64,000 bases of DNA, taken from positions 124,001 through 188,000 of the forward strand of contig JACEVL010000271.1 in assembly GCA_020284085.1 (NCBI GenBank), given 5' to 3'. Below are positions 45,916 to 56,862 of the stretch, piece by piece (within the stretch, counting starts at the first letter, position 1; each line of letters starts with the position of its first letter). The notes under the pieces are model-generated. The model was not told where the DNA came from. It saw only the letters and a program-made list of their open reading frames with translations, and did no database searches. Source of the stretch: Aporrectodea caliginosa (lineage: Eukaryota > Annelida > Clitellata > Crassiclitellata > Lumbricidae). The position numbers and the translations under genes are program-made.

Positions 45916-46417
45916 GGTAAAGTCGTAGTTTACGTTGCTAAATTATTTGATGTTGTCACTTTAAAATGGAAGCTGGATTGATGAAAGAAATTGTTTCCCT
46001 AAATGGAAGTGGGATTGATGAAAACATTCCTGTGTTCAAAATTGAAGTTGGATTGATCGAAATGATTTTTACGGTAAATAGAAGCTGGATGGATGAAATT
46101 AAGTTTTCGATTCAATAGAAGCTGGATTTATGAAAATAATTGTTTCCGTAATTAGAAGCTGGATCCATGAGAATATATCTTTGCCTAAATTAAAGTTCCA
46201 TTGATGGAAAATATTTCTTTCATCAAATAGAAGTTGGATTGATAAAAGTAATTTTTCCAATTAAATGGAAGTTGGATTGATGAAAAACATTTCTTGATGA
46301 AATGGAAGCTGTATTGATGATAGTTAACATGCATATAGGTAGACTGCCTACTTACCAACGTCAGGTATGGCATTGAAGACATTAAAATAATTTAGCAACG
46401 TAAACTACGACTTTACC
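45916..46417. mobile_element. TIR element with 38-bp minisatellite core, 8-bp TSD
   Basis: Termini of about 33 bp, GGTAAAGTCGTAGTTTACG then TTGCTAAATTATTT, are inverted at the two ends with no mismatch that I see. AAATGTTT at 45908-45915 and 46418-46425. The interior (about 45968-46325) is nine or so units of the GAAGTTGGATTGATGAAAA minisatellite also found in the MULE-like element at 13.8 kb. Confidence 0.88.
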
Positions 46418-46455
46418 AAATGTTTTATTTGCTGTGACCTATGTACACCTGACTA

Positions 46456-46785
46456 AGAGGTCGTCCATTAATTATGTCCACAAAATAGGTAAGTACATCA
46501 AATAATCCTAAAAATGTATAAAGTGCTTAATGTTTAATACTACTAAAAAGCTGGTAATACACTAAACTCATATATTTTGAAATTCGAGATTACATTTTTA
46601 GTGTAAAATTTAAAAAAAATGATTCAACATGTATTGAGCCATTGTGCTTCTTTTTTGTAGGGGCTGGGTTCTGGGATTGTTGACATAATTTTGTAGGGGT
46701 CTGTCAATGTTTGACAGTTGTTGACAAGAGCGGGAGGGGTAAAAAAACTACCTAAAATTTGTTGACATAATTAATGGACGACCCC
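46456..46785. mobile_element. MITE with GGTCGTCCATTAATTATGTC ends, TA/TAA target
   Basis: The ends G[A/G]GGTCGTCCATTAATTATG are inverted at both sides. TA (or TAA) flanks both ends, so Tc1/mariner-like or PIF/Harbinger-like. A related copy with a lost right end is at 56399-56775. Confidence 0.8.
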
Positions 46786-46839
46786 TAATTGGTTATTAAA
46801 TTTTAATTTTGATCATTGATCTGCTTCACTACTTAAATA

Positions 46840-46930
46840 TGATGTACTTTCTAGTTGTGATAGAATTGTGACTAATTTTTTATGTTTGTTATGTTGTATT
46901 ATGTTGGGAATAATAAAATTGATTCAAATT
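46840..46930 (+). mobile_element. LINE 3' end with (ATTGA)n tail
   Basis: TTATGTTGGGAATAATAAA runs into ATTGATTCAAATTGAATTGAA. Short, 5'-truncated. Confidence 0.5.
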
Positions 46931-47039
46931 GAATTGAATAACAATTTAGCAAAAATGAAAAATATCTAATGTGCAAAGATGCTATTGTCGACGAGTAATT
47001 GTTATATTTAAAACTGCACTCATGTGGTCTACTGACTGA

Positions 47040-47450
47040 CAGCTATACCTACCTAACAACTTCCTAACAACTGGCTACCTAAGAACTAACCACCTAACTA
47101 ATTACCCAACTAAATACCTAAATAATAACCTTACTAACTACCTAACTGACAACTACTTAACTAACAACTAACTACTTAACTAACAACCAACTCTATAACT
47201 AACATTTACTTAACTAATCATCTAACTAGCCACGTAACTTACTAGCCAAGCACCCAACAAACAAACTAACCAACCACCTACCAAACTAATTAACTAACCA
47301 ACCAACCACCTATCTGCCTAACTAACCAAACAACCATCTACCTACCTAACTAACAAAACAACCATCTACCTACCTAACTAAACAAACAACCATCTACCTA
47401 ACTAACTAACTAATCAAGCAATAACCTGCCTAATACTAGCTATACTGAAG
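47040..47450. repeat. Degenerate (CTAACTAC)n tract
   Basis: About 400 bp of CTAAC, CTACC and ACCAAC words with no strict period. Low-complexity satellite. Confidence 0.85.
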
Positions 47451-47524
47451 ACTTCTACTGAATGAGTCTGACCGAGTGGCCCAGTGGCGTCAGAAACACC
47501 CCACCCCGAGTTAATGAACCTCCC

Positions 47525-47870
47525 AGTACAAGCTAGCGGGCCAACCTGTTAGTGGAGGAATCTTGCGGGACCTCTGTCGTCCCGAATCGGGCGCCCAAGG
47601 TAGTTTGCTTCGCTCCTCTTGGAGGGGGTGCTAATAGTCTCGTTTGCCCGCGCAGCTACTATGCAAAATCGTGCTTTCTCAGTGGTGGGCCCGACCTTCT
47701 GGAATGGGCTGCCCCTGGAACTGCGCCTGCTTCCCAGAACGCTCTCGGACTTATTCTATATTAACCTGAAAACTGTTCTTTTTGGCCGTGCTGGAGTCAG
47801 GAGCACCTCTGAGTAGTTCCATTGAAGAGGTGATATATAAGTCTCCTGAATGAATTAATATTACTTATTA
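47525..47870 (+). mobile_element. LINE RT C-terminal part, right half
   Basis: The plus frame reads GVLIVSFARAATMQNRAFS, VVGPTFWNGLP, LELRLLPRTLSDLFY and stops at 47816; it then reaches a probable 3' UTR. It completes the LINE begun at 45150. Confidence 0.8.
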
Positions 47871-48010
47871 TGTTGTATAGTTACAGTGAGAGAATTGGTT
47901 CTCTTTATATGACAATAATATTATCTGTGTGCTAGTACGCATAAGTCACGCAGGCATGCGCTTTGTTTCAAACATCAAGAGCATGAATCGGCCTGACCTA
48001 TTTGCGGCCT

Positions 48011-48321
48011 ATCAGGCTTAGGATTGGAATAGCTCAGCTGTTTAAGCACAGTTAGATCAAGTGCAGACTGGAAATATTCTTCTTTGCAATCTGACAAATG
48101 AACACATGTTTGAGGAGGAAGATTTTCAAAAGGAAAGAATAATATAAGAAAAACCTTAAGTAGGTCTACTGGAACACATGTTTTAAACCTAAGTAAGGTT
48201 GATCCAAAGAAGTTCTAGAGTAGCCCTCGTTTTCTGAATTGTGTACAAATAACTTCCAGATACTACAAGAATTGCGAACAGGTGCAGTCAGTTCACGTTA
48301 ATTGATTCATTCTGGAGATTT
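48011..48321. other. No feature seen
   Basis: Sequence after the tandem duplication; no gene or repeat recognised. Confidence 0.4.
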
Positions 48322-48500
48322 ATATGGCGCCCCTTCCAGAGGCTAAAATCTGGACATTACTTTGGGGGACAGACTTTTCGGGTGCCGGATTTTTGCATGT
48401 TTTTGGGGGTGGGGGACAGATAAGCCAGACACAAAGCTTTACGCCACTGGCCCCTTCAAGAAATCTATTCAGGAGCGCTCCCAGCCAAGCCACGGCAAAA
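48322..48500 (-). mobile_element. LINE 3' fragment (TATATGGCGCCCCTTC) split by a MITE
   Basis: The block TTATATGGCGCCCCTTC continues after the MITE as AAGAAATCTATTCAGGAGCG. The same block is intact at about 52490-52550 (TATATAGCGCCCCTTCAAG), showing the empty site. Confidence 0.65.
48337..48449. mobile_element. 113-bp hAT-type MITE, perfect 8-bp TSD
   Basis: CAGAGGCTAAA at the left and CTTTACGCCACTG at the right. GCCCCTTC at 48329-48336 and 48450-48457. The end word GCCACTG also occurs at 3940 and 5136. The open frame 48324-48518 is an artefact. Confidence 0.85.
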
Positions 48501-49582
48501 GAAAAAAGACTTGAGTGATTTATAAAACCAAGTTTGGTTGGTCAAGGGTTGCAAACGTAGCTCCGTCACAATTTTACATCAAAACTATTACAATCTTGAT
48601 AACATTCAGCAACTTAATTTTATTTTGTAGGAAGAACGGATTATGGGCAGGTTATACTTAATTTTATTTTGTAGGATGAACAGATTATGGGCAGGTTATT
48701 ACAGAAGTCGAATTTAACTGTATGGCACTATAATGGCAGCCATGCAAAGTGCCCATCACGTCCCACTGCTCATTATACCAACGCCACCTAGCGAATGAAA
48801 GGCTGAGTCGACCTTTGTGAAGGTGACGGGAATCGATCCCTGCTCCTCGTGCCGGAGTGTTATCTTTCACCTAATACCTCCAATATTATTCGTTCATTAT
48901 CGATCCAGTTGTCAAACCGCATACATGTACAAGTAAACACGGGTAGGAAATTACAATAGGAAATAATAATTGGGAAGAATCTTAGACTTATTGTTTATTG
49001 CTTTTTTGGGACCAGCCAGTGGGTTACTGATCAGATTTCTGCATAATAGGACACGAGGTTCAAAGGTCTTATCATCCTTAGTTAGTAACTCACAAAGTCA
49101 TGAGGTCGAGGGCAGAGACCATCGACGCCGGACCTTGGGCGGAAATAGGCTCCGTAGCACATGGGAATGGGAGATGTTCCAGCCAACGGGTCGCAGCAGC
49201 TGGTCCTCGACTCCCTCGACTGGTGATATTTTACTTCAGGAAATAATTTGTTTGACTTCTATTGCAATTCTTGTGTCCTCAGTTTCAGTTCTAATTTACA
49301 TTAGGCCTACAGCTCCTAAATGTTTTAGTTATACTTCTAAGTACAGTTTATTTTAAATAATTTCAGCTCTCATTACAGATCTTGTTTGAAAATAATTTAA
49401 TGTAGGCCCTATAGTCCTATACTTCTTTATAAGCTAATGTTAAATTAAACAAAGTTCGAACAATTTCACTATAAGATGCGTTGATTTAATTTTAAAGAAC
49501 CCTCTTATTTCTAGTGACCTCTGCATGGGGTTCCTTCAGCCAGCTGTCAGAGCTCCTCATACGGAAATATTCTTTCTACATA
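48501..49582. other. Unrecognised stretch with one 128-codon frame
   Basis: A plus-strand frame at 48970-49356 is stop-free for 128 codons with hydrophobic ends (LDLLFIAFLGPASGLLI and LTSIAILVSSVSVLIYI) but no motif I know and no splice or Kozak support. A weak tRNA-like fold lies at 48819-48881 on the minus strand. Everything else is unremarkable. Confidence 0.35.
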
Positions 49583-49590
49583 AGCCTGAG

Positions 49591-50896
49591 CAGGGCCGTA
49601 GCAAGCTATAATTGCGCCCTGTGCCAAGCTTAAATCTAGCGCCCCACCCCTCAAAGATAAACTTAACCCAAAACGACCAAATTTTTATCCGAATATAATA
49701 GAAGGCTTGGTCTTTTAAAGAAAATAGAAACGAAGTTTCTGTGCTTCTATTAAGATATCATTTTAGTCACTTCAGTTTTATTTCGCTGTTGAAGGGACTT
49801 TGAGGACAGGGAGGTTTGAGCAAGTTCCATGAGGAAAGGATTCGATTTTCCTCGGGTTCTATTCCCCACCGTAAGCCATGGGTGTCCCATCGTGTAATCA
49901 ACACGGGGTTTTTGAAGCAGGCCTAAGGGGCCTCGTCCATACAGTGATTTGTATAGCGCCACTAGCCGCTATGTCTTTCAGCCGAGCTTATAATATAGAG
50001 CCTACTATCGACTTTGGTGGCGACAGAAAAGTGTCCGCTCTGATTGGGCTCTTCGTCTCTACAACAGTACCGTACTTTTTCTATTTGCCTGTCTAAGCAC
50101 TTACTTTACTCCTTACACCTTAGCACTTCTGCATGTTCTTCTTGCCGCTGTATGATTTTCTGGATTAAATAATCTAGCTCTGCCAGTATGGGAATTGTAA
50201 AAAAATAACTGAGGGGGGGGGTTAGACGTTGATTCATGTGCAGTTTGGGTGTGAAATGTAGACTTTACTATGAGATCCTAAGGACTGGGGGTTGAACCTT
50301 CCAACCCCTCGAAAATTCTCACCCTGAGCTCTGCATTAGCTGGCACTGACAACTCAACATCCGCCATCTCCATAGTTCTGATTATGCTACAGTTTAATTT
50401 AAAGAAATTCACAGGATATAACGGATAACGATTTCCACATCCAAATACGCGAAAATTATATTTATCAGTCCGTTTGATTAAGTTAGTTGTCTTTTACAAA
50501 ATTACAGTTTCATCGGGATCGAATTAGCTAACGTCCATTCAGTATCAATGCATTTTTCAGTAAGCAGGGACGGTAGGCCTACATGCAAGATCATCTAAGA
50601 GCCCCTTCTCAGTGCCGCGCCTCGTTTTATAGAATAATCTACGCGCGTTCTTTCACCAATCACGGCAGTTCGCTCTATTTGGCTTCTGCGCCCATTTCGG
50701 TCTATGCCAGATTTGTTAAATTGGTATTAATTAACTTTAGTAGGCCTACATTTATTTCATTTATAATGTATATTTTATATTTCAAGATCAAGATCAAGTA
50801 ATTAGTAATTAAATCGTTCCGCCTCAAAATTTGCGCCCCCTCTTGAGTTGCGCCCTGTGCCGTGGCACCGTTGGCACATGCCTCGCTACGGCCCTG
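49591..50896. mobile_element. hAT-like TIR element CAGGGCCGTAGC, 7/8 TSD
   Basis: CAGGGCCGTAGC at the left is exactly inverted at the right. GCGCCCTGTGCC recurs inverted just inside. Flanks AGCCTGAG (49583-49590) and AACCTGAG (50897-50904) match 7 of 8. The 1.3-kb interior has no transposase; a G9 run lies near 50212. Confidence 0.88.
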
Positions 50897-50904
50897 AACC
50901 TGAG

Positions 50905-51189
50905 GAGCCGGAGCTGCAAGAAGATCTTGTGCAAATGGGGCAATTTTGTCGTAGACATATCGTATTTCTCTCCAAAATATTATTTGTACACTAACCAGGC
51001 AATTTGAATTTCGGACCTATTGGCCATAGTTTGTGTAATTTCACAAAAGGAAAGATGATCGACCATGGTTAGCGCCTACTGTATAGCCTAATACACTAGC
51101 ATATTTACAGCACTTAAGCCTCTTCCATGATGTTCCGCCGAATTGTTTAGGCATTCCTGTGGCTTTTGTGTTTTCTCGGAAATCAGTGA
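50905..51189. other. No feature seen
   Basis: Short frames only. Confidence 0.4.
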
Positions 51190-51360
51190 TCACAGCCGCT
51201 GATTCAGAATAGGTCGATAAAATTTCGTGTCAGCCTCGATATTGCCTTGTTCTTTACTGAATGTATTTCTTGGTATTCTGGAAATCAAATTGTTTAAAAT
51301 TTTACCTAAAAGTGCAGTTCCGCACTCATCCGTTTTTTGAGCCAAAGCATTGCATACAGA
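51190..51360 (-). pseudogene. Unrecognised protein fragment
   Basis: A 56-codon minus frame reads CNALAQKTDECGTALLGK, ILNNLISRIP and ADTKFYRPIL before a stop. The composition is protein-like and reminds me of transposon-associated zinc-finger proteins, but I cannot name it. Upstream the frame closes within a few codons. Confidence 0.35.
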
Positions 51361-51461
51361 TTTGTCTATTTATTTGATATAATTATTTGAAAAATCCAAT
51401 CCGTGGCTTTCTTGCTTCTCTCCGGTGAGCAGGGACGTCATTTGGAAACATGAACTATTAT

Positions 51462-52230
51462 ATACTAGCAGTTTTTACCCGGCGTTCGCCCGGGTTTTCC
51501 TCAGCGCCCGTGTATTTGAATTTAACGACATCTTCGTCAGCGCCCGTGAATTTGAATTTAACGATGTGCACATTTTTCGTGTATCCCTCTGGCGAATTTA
51601 CACGCTGGCTTGAAATTGTTTAATTGTAACTCTACGCGATATATACTCCTGCATAGCTAGATTTCAATGGCATTGAAACAGACTATGATCACATCGAAAC
51701 TTAAAATGTCCAAATATCGGAATTTAAAGTAAATTTTGAGTTGAAATAAAGTTGGGTTGAGATCTATAGAAATTCAAATGAAAACGTTCGTTAAAAATTT
51801 CGTATCCCTAAAGTTTTGCATTGGCGAATTTTTAAGTTCGATGACCTATAAATTCAGCCGTGGGCGTGACCACTTCTGATTTGAAATCAACGGTCATCGT
51901 GATTGGTTGCGAATCAGAGCGTTGACCTAGATCCTCCGCGTGACGTAAGATTGCATATTAATTTAAGCCTTCGTGGCGTTAACAAATGGCCATACTATGG
52001 GCGGTATTAAGATAGCCTCGTTTAAAAAGTTGTAAATGTAAAATGTCCATAATATATCGGCGTTTAAATAAAATTGCGAGCTGAAAATAGTCGCGTTGAC
52101 CATGACGTGGCGTAATAATGTTTTGTAAAATTTTGTAAATCGCTAAAGCGTTCCGTTTCGGAGCCTTTAGCGAGACGGACAAACATACGGAAGGACAGAA
52201 AAAAGAGACTTTGGATTATATATATAGATG
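51462..52230. repeat. Unclassified dispersed-type repeat bounded by TATATA
   Basis: It starts TATACTAGCAGTTTTTACCC followed by a CCCGGCGTTCGCCCGGG hairpin and ends GACGGACAAACATACGG...TATATATATAG. From memory similar sequences occur widely in invertebrates. A 39-bp direct repeat (GCGCCCGTG-ATTTGAATTTAACGA) lies near the left end. No coding. The class (Penelope- or Helitron-related) is not resolved. Confidence 0.5.
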
Positions 52231-52650
52231 TTAGGGCATTTGGTGAATCTTTATTTGCCACTAGTAGTTCAGTGCCAGTAGAATATCAAGCATAGTAAGA
52301 AATAAATAAAATAAATAAAAACATGCTAGATCATTTTACAAAAGATACAAAAATAATTATTAAAATTAAAAATAATAATAATAGCCATTTTTATCTTTTA
52401 GTTGTTACATATTCTGTGAATATTTCGAATTCATGAATAAACATATCTAGAATCTGTCCAGGCAATCTATTTTTTATTTTATTCCAAAAATGTATATAGC
52501 GCCCCTTCAAGATTCCTACTCAGAAGCGATCCCTGCGCTATTCTAAATGATGTTAGAGTCATTAATTATGATCAGACAGTCAATCGAAAACGAACGATAG
52601 ATGAATACTATCGAAAACAAGTAGGCCTACCAGCAATGGAAGAATATAAA
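52231..52650. other. AT-rich, with a LINE 3' scrap
   Basis: A (AAATA)n-rich run near 52300 and, at about 52490-52550, the LINE 3' block GTATATAGCGCCCCTTCAAG. No gene. Confidence 0.5.
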
Positions 52651-52726
52651 CACAAATCAAATTTACCTTAATTTCAAATTTAAGGATAGTCATTCACTTA
52701 AGTTATTGTCATAAGCACCTAATTAT

Positions 52727-53549
52727 TTAAGATCGAAAATCAAAATCCTTGTTCGGATCGTTGTTAGCCACAAACAGTCGACCATTTGACTCATCCAGAA
52801 GAATCCTCGCTGGATATCGTATACCGTGTTTTTCATCTTTTGAGAGAATTACTCTCTTAAATTCCAAATCTCGATTCAGTAAAAAAATTCGATGGTTTAA
52901 CATATCAACGATCATCACGAATCCATTTCCATCTACGGACAAATAGACTGGAACATCCATTTGTCCGATGGTACATCCACGTTGTCCACCGAATGACTTC
53001 TTAAGTTTTCCATCTACATCCACTATGCACACTCTATGCTGCAGATCACTAAAACCATGACTAACAACGAAATGACCATTGGACCACTAATACCTGACGA
53101 TAGATTTATTTCACGGAGCAATTGTCCGTCTGGCAAATATTCATTTAATTTATGTTTTGCAAAAACAGCCAAAATGACATTCGACTCATCTGTTACAGAC
53201 AGACGACCAAAATCTTCTCCTGTTGACCAATTCTTAATCAAGTTTCCATTTGAATCAATTCTCAAGATTTCATTCGACTCTTTTTGACCTTTACGATCGG
53301 AAATATATAGACATTTATTTCTGTTGCAAGATCTTAAGTCAACTGGATTAATTAATTTCTTCAAATTCCATCGACGATTTAAACTTAATTTAATTGCATC
53401 GTAAACTTCAACTTCTGAATTGCTTTCAGTCACAACAAACAATTCTTTGTCTATGATCGTCAATCCGCTGATCCCTTTCTTTCCCTCTTCTGCGGCTTTT
53501 ATACTGATCGTTTGAACTAAGACTGGATCCGATTTGTATCGAAGGTCGT
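52727..53549 (-). pseudogene. NHL terminal exon, copy 2 (frameshifted)
   Basis: Paralogue of 6247-7103. The 3' splice site is kept (TTTCTGTTTACAG then ACGACCTTCG at 53549, phase 1) and the frame runs through DLRYKSDPVLVQTI, SGLTIIDKELFVVTE and LLREINLSSGI. Then a 22-nt deletion relative to copy 1 (near 53079) shifts the frame, which stops at 53023. The rest of the propeller (52727-53032) reads in another frame, with NGFVMIVDMLNHRIFLL kept. A further 5-nt loss near 52755 changes the last residues. If translated it would lack the last two NHL repeats. By phase it could be spliced to the coiled-coil exons at 56.9-58.5 kb. Confidence 0.85.
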
Positions 53550-53589
53550 CTGTAAACAGAAATAGATCTATTAAAACTCTATTTAATAT

Positions 53590-53770
53590 TAGGACCAACA
53601 GACAGACAGAGTGACAGACATAGACAGAGAGAGACACACACAGTGAAAGAGACAGACATAGACAGAGAGACAAACACAGTGAAAGAAGAGAGAGAGAGAG
53701 ACAGACAGAGAGATAGAGACAGACAGACAGACACAGACAGAGACAGACAGACAAACACACAAACAGAGAT
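53590..53770 (-). repeat. (GACAGA)n microsatellite in the NHL intron
   Basis: About 180 bp of GACAGA/GAGAGA words directly upstream of the copy 2 splice acceptor. It is absent from the matching intron position at 7.15 kb. Cys/Leu/Ser-rich frames here are artefacts. Confidence 0.9.
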
Positions 53771-54240
53771 AAAATAGTGCATCAAGTGCATTATCAAGAC
53801 TGACCCCTGGACAATGCACTTTAGATTTTTCAACAGAGTATGAAAAGCCGTTTCTCTGAAAATGAATTCCTTCCTTAACAGACGACTGCACGCATGCGGA
53901 CACAAACTTTGTTTTTCCTCTTCTGAATAGTTGAAAATTGTCCAATAATTTGAAAGAACTAATAAATGAATATATTTCGATTTTTGATAAACAATAATAT
54001 GTGCATTTTAACGTTGAACCCAAAGCTGCCTCATTTTAACTGTTGAAGTCGCTGCATTTTGTTTCTAAATTTAAATCGAATGACAGTACAGATAAACGGT
54101 AAGAAATTTGTAATGCAGCCGGTCAATAATTCTCTACCCACATTGAGGCCTACAAGAATATTTTTGTTTCGATGTCCTAGGATGCCATTAGATGTCATAG
54201 GATGTCTTTGCTTCCATTAGAAGTCGCTGAAACTCTTGGA
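53771..54240. other. No recognisable gene
   Basis: Intron-like sequence; GATGTC-CATTAG words repeat loosely near 54170-54230. Confidence 0.4.
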
Positions 54241-55390
54241 ATCCACAATCTGTTTAAAATCGTATCATATCTGAGAATTTGTATAGCGCCTCTTACAGTG
54301 CGAGCCATTCCGAGGCACTCTCAGCGTGACAGCCCGAGGAAATAAGAATATCTTCAAGCAACGAACGGATGAGGATGAGACGTCGACTAAAATCTTACTG
54401 CGAATTGAGGGAAGGTCATTCCACGTAGAAGGGCCCACGATAGCAAAGGCAGGGTATTGGGCCGTGGCAGTCTTTGCCCGGGGAACTAAGATATCAAGTC
54501 GATACGCAAGATCGGAAAAGTCTGTAAGACAGAGGTTTGCGCATTAAGTCCCAAAGATATTTAGAAACTACAGCTGTTAGGAGTTTGAGCTGTTTAGACT
54601 GAGAGCAGTGCCTTGTATTGGATACGAGAGTCAACGGGAAGCCAGTGTAGGACCAGTCATGTAGGTAGAGATGTAGGAGTAGCGAGGAGACGAGCGATGA
54701 GCCTGGCTGCGAGTTCATAATCGACTGAAGGGAGGATAAGCTTGCCTTGGGAAACCCAGCAAATAGTGAATTGCAGTAGTCAATGAGACAGCAGATGAAA
54801 GCATGGACTATGGTTGTGAAGACAGAAAATTAAACAGATCTTCTGATAGCTCTTAGGCGCCTCAGGTGATAGTGACATGAGCGCGTCAAGTGCAATAGGT
54901 GCTCGGAGAACGACAGGGTGTTATGAAGGGTGACACCCATGTCGCGGACACGGGATGAATATGTGTAGTCAGGAAACATTGACTTAAGGAGTGAGAGGTC
55001 AAGTTTAAGGAGCTGCTGTTTGGTTCCAAACCAGATCAGTTGAGTTTTAGAGGAGTTAAGTTTAAGTTGGCTGGCTGACATCCACGAGTGGAGATCACGT
55101 AACAGTGAGTCGATCGATGACACAAGAGAAAGCTGCTCAGCGGGAGGACCATGTACAAAGGTTTGGACGCAGACAGCATAGAGGTGACCAGTGGCCAGGT
55201 GTTTGGCAAATAACGAAGGAATGTCCGGTGCATAAAGTAGGTGCAAGATGGGCCTGAGGACTGAGCGCTGAGGGACACCGAACTCGACTCCATCCCAGAC
55301 CGTTCTGGAATCACCAAGGACAACCCTCTGGAACGATCTGAAAGATAAGATATGAACCAAGTAAGAGCGGGTCCACAAAGGCCACAAGAT
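54241..55390 (-). mobile_element. LINE RT (same family as 23970-25510), broken
   Basis: Minus strand: FGVPQRSVLRPILHLLYAPD (about 55290), HLYAVCVQTF where YADDVQTF is expected (55185), LNSSKTQLIWFGTKQQLLK (55050), VRDMGVTLHNTLSF (54945), and a C-terminal part to about 54400. The 3' end GCGCTATACAAATTCTCAG-ATATGATACGAT matches the 24-kb copy. The catalytic YADD is lost (YAVC). Confidence 0.88.
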
Positions 55391-55395
55391 AGGTC

Positions 55396-56020
55396 AATCT
55401 ACCCAAAAACCCACCTAACCGTAAAAAATTGATACAAAAGTTTTCTCAACGGAATCTGGTACCATTTGGAATGCCTATAAACATAGTAAAGTCTCCTCTA
55501 TTCTTACTATCGAAACAGGGTCATTTTAAAGATGGCGTCCAAGATGGCTGCCTGGAACTAAACTCACGCAAATTCTCAGCCAAGCATATAGGTCCCTCCG
55601 TATGGAATAAGATTCCCACTGAAATATGCCAAGCAACCAATCTGTATATGTTTAAAAAGATGTTACGCACCCACCTAATAAATAACCAAACTGATCTTAT
55701 TTAGTTAAGTTGTTAGTTAAGTTATTAGTTAAGCTCTTATAGATAATGCCAACTATTGTAAACAAAATAATGATCTATTTTCCTAAACTGTTCTCTAACC
55801 AATCACCAGTATAGGGCATTTAGCCCACGAGATATGTTGAACAAGATAGCAATCGCAACTGCCTCTAGCTGTATATATCTGGTACATAGGTGACCCTAAT
55901 TTAGCGGGATACTCATCCCTTCAGGGCCTCCTTGTTACCCTTCAAATGAAAACTGTATAACTGTAAATGCACTGTTCAAAGGTTAACAATAAATGATGAT
56001 TGATTGATTGATTGATTGTC
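55396..56020 (+). mobile_element. LINE C-terminal end with (GATT)n tail
   Basis: The plus frame 55429-55704 ends with FSAKHIGPSVWNKIPTEI and LYMFKKMLRTHLI, the usual C-terminal block, then a 3' UTR and (GATT)n at 55997-56018. It breaks into the minus-strand LINE on its left. A 62-bp segment near its start is repeated just after its tail (56029-56092). Confidence 0.75.
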
Positions 56021-56099
56021 TATATCTCAGCCTAAAAAATGATATAAAACTTTTCTCAACGGAATCTGGTACCATTCGAGATGCCTATAAAAGTCGAAG

Positions 56100-56396
56100 A
56101 GATCCGACAGCTACAGGGCATCAAGAGAGGAGACGGATGCAAGTTTTGAGTGATGGAGAGCACCACTTAGCGCTTGATAGTCGAGAGATGTCCAGTTCCG
56201 CATCATACGAATGGTGTGTATGGGTTGGTATTGGCGGGAAGGAAAGAGGAGCTCAACGAGCCAGCGATCCGATGAGGCCGGCAGGTGGACATACAAGAAC
56301 TGGAGAAGAGCTTCATCGTAGGTGATAACCAAGTCGAGAGTCCCACCAAGCGAGTGCGTAGTCTCACTGACATGTTGTCGGAGACCGAATTGAGAG
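56100..56396 (-). mobile_element. LINE endonuclease fragment
   Basis: The minus strand reads SQFGLRQHVSETTHSLGG, TLDLVIT, then SDRWLVELLF and RMMRNWTSLDYQALSGAL. The T-L-D-x-V-I and S-D-x-W/H blocks fit a CR1/L2 endonuclease. Cut at 56397 by a MITE end. It may be the 5' part of the 54.2-kb LINE, but the segment between them is missing. Confidence 0.75.
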
Positions 56397-56398
56397 AG

Positions 56399-56775
56399 GA
56401 GTCGTCCATTAATTATGTCAACAAAATAAGGGGAGGGGATTTGGAAAAGTTTGACAGTTGTTGACAACGGGGGGAGGGGTTCGATACAATTTGACGTCAA
56501 CAAATGTTTTCCAATGAATCAACACAGACCCTTCAAAATGGTAGCTTGAACATTAAGTAATGCTAAAAATGAAATGTATGAAGTGCTTAATGATTAATAC
56601 TTATAAAAAGCTGGTAATAAATTAAACTCATATATTTAGAAATTCGAGATCGCATTTTTTAGTATAACAAAATCTAACAGTGATTCTACTACATGTATTG
56701 AGACATTGTGTTTTTTTTTTGTAGAGAAGGGGGTGTACTGGGATTGCTGACATAATTTTAAAAAGGTCTGTGAAA
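56399..56775. mobile_element. MITE remnant (GTCGTCCATTAATTATGTC family)
   Basis: Aligns with 46456-46785 in several blocks (for example AAGTGCTTAATG and CATATATTT-GAAATTCGAGAT), but the right terminus is lost. It interrupts a LINE endonuclease. Confidence 0.7.
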
Positions 56776-56862
56776 GTGCAGCTATCAAAATCTATAGACA
56801 ACTGGATCTACAATATTTATTGTTAGATGCGTAGCATTGCGCATGAGTTATTAGTCTTTTAC

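Larger units (their letters stand above)
42721..48010. repeat. Tandem segmental duplication, unit B (inflated by insertions)
   Basis: Contains the unit A blocks in the same order but is interrupted by an element at 42768-44591 and by about 2.7 kb of LINE and other DNA between CACGGCTCAGCCTACGC (45137) and GAGAATTGGTTCTC (47888). Confidence 0.8.

Noticed and set aside
48819..48881. tRNA-like sequence on the minus strand (GGAGGT...ACCTTC acceptor pairing, GGGATCGATTCCC T-arm)
   Set aside because: Only about 63 nt, with poor T-stem pairing and no anticodon stem. At best a decayed tRNA-derived SINE head; no second copy seen.
53579..54023. Cys/Leu/Ser-rich signal-like frames fused to the NHL exon
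   Set aside because: They arise from the (GACAGA)n intron repeat; the real exon begins at the splice acceptor at 53549.
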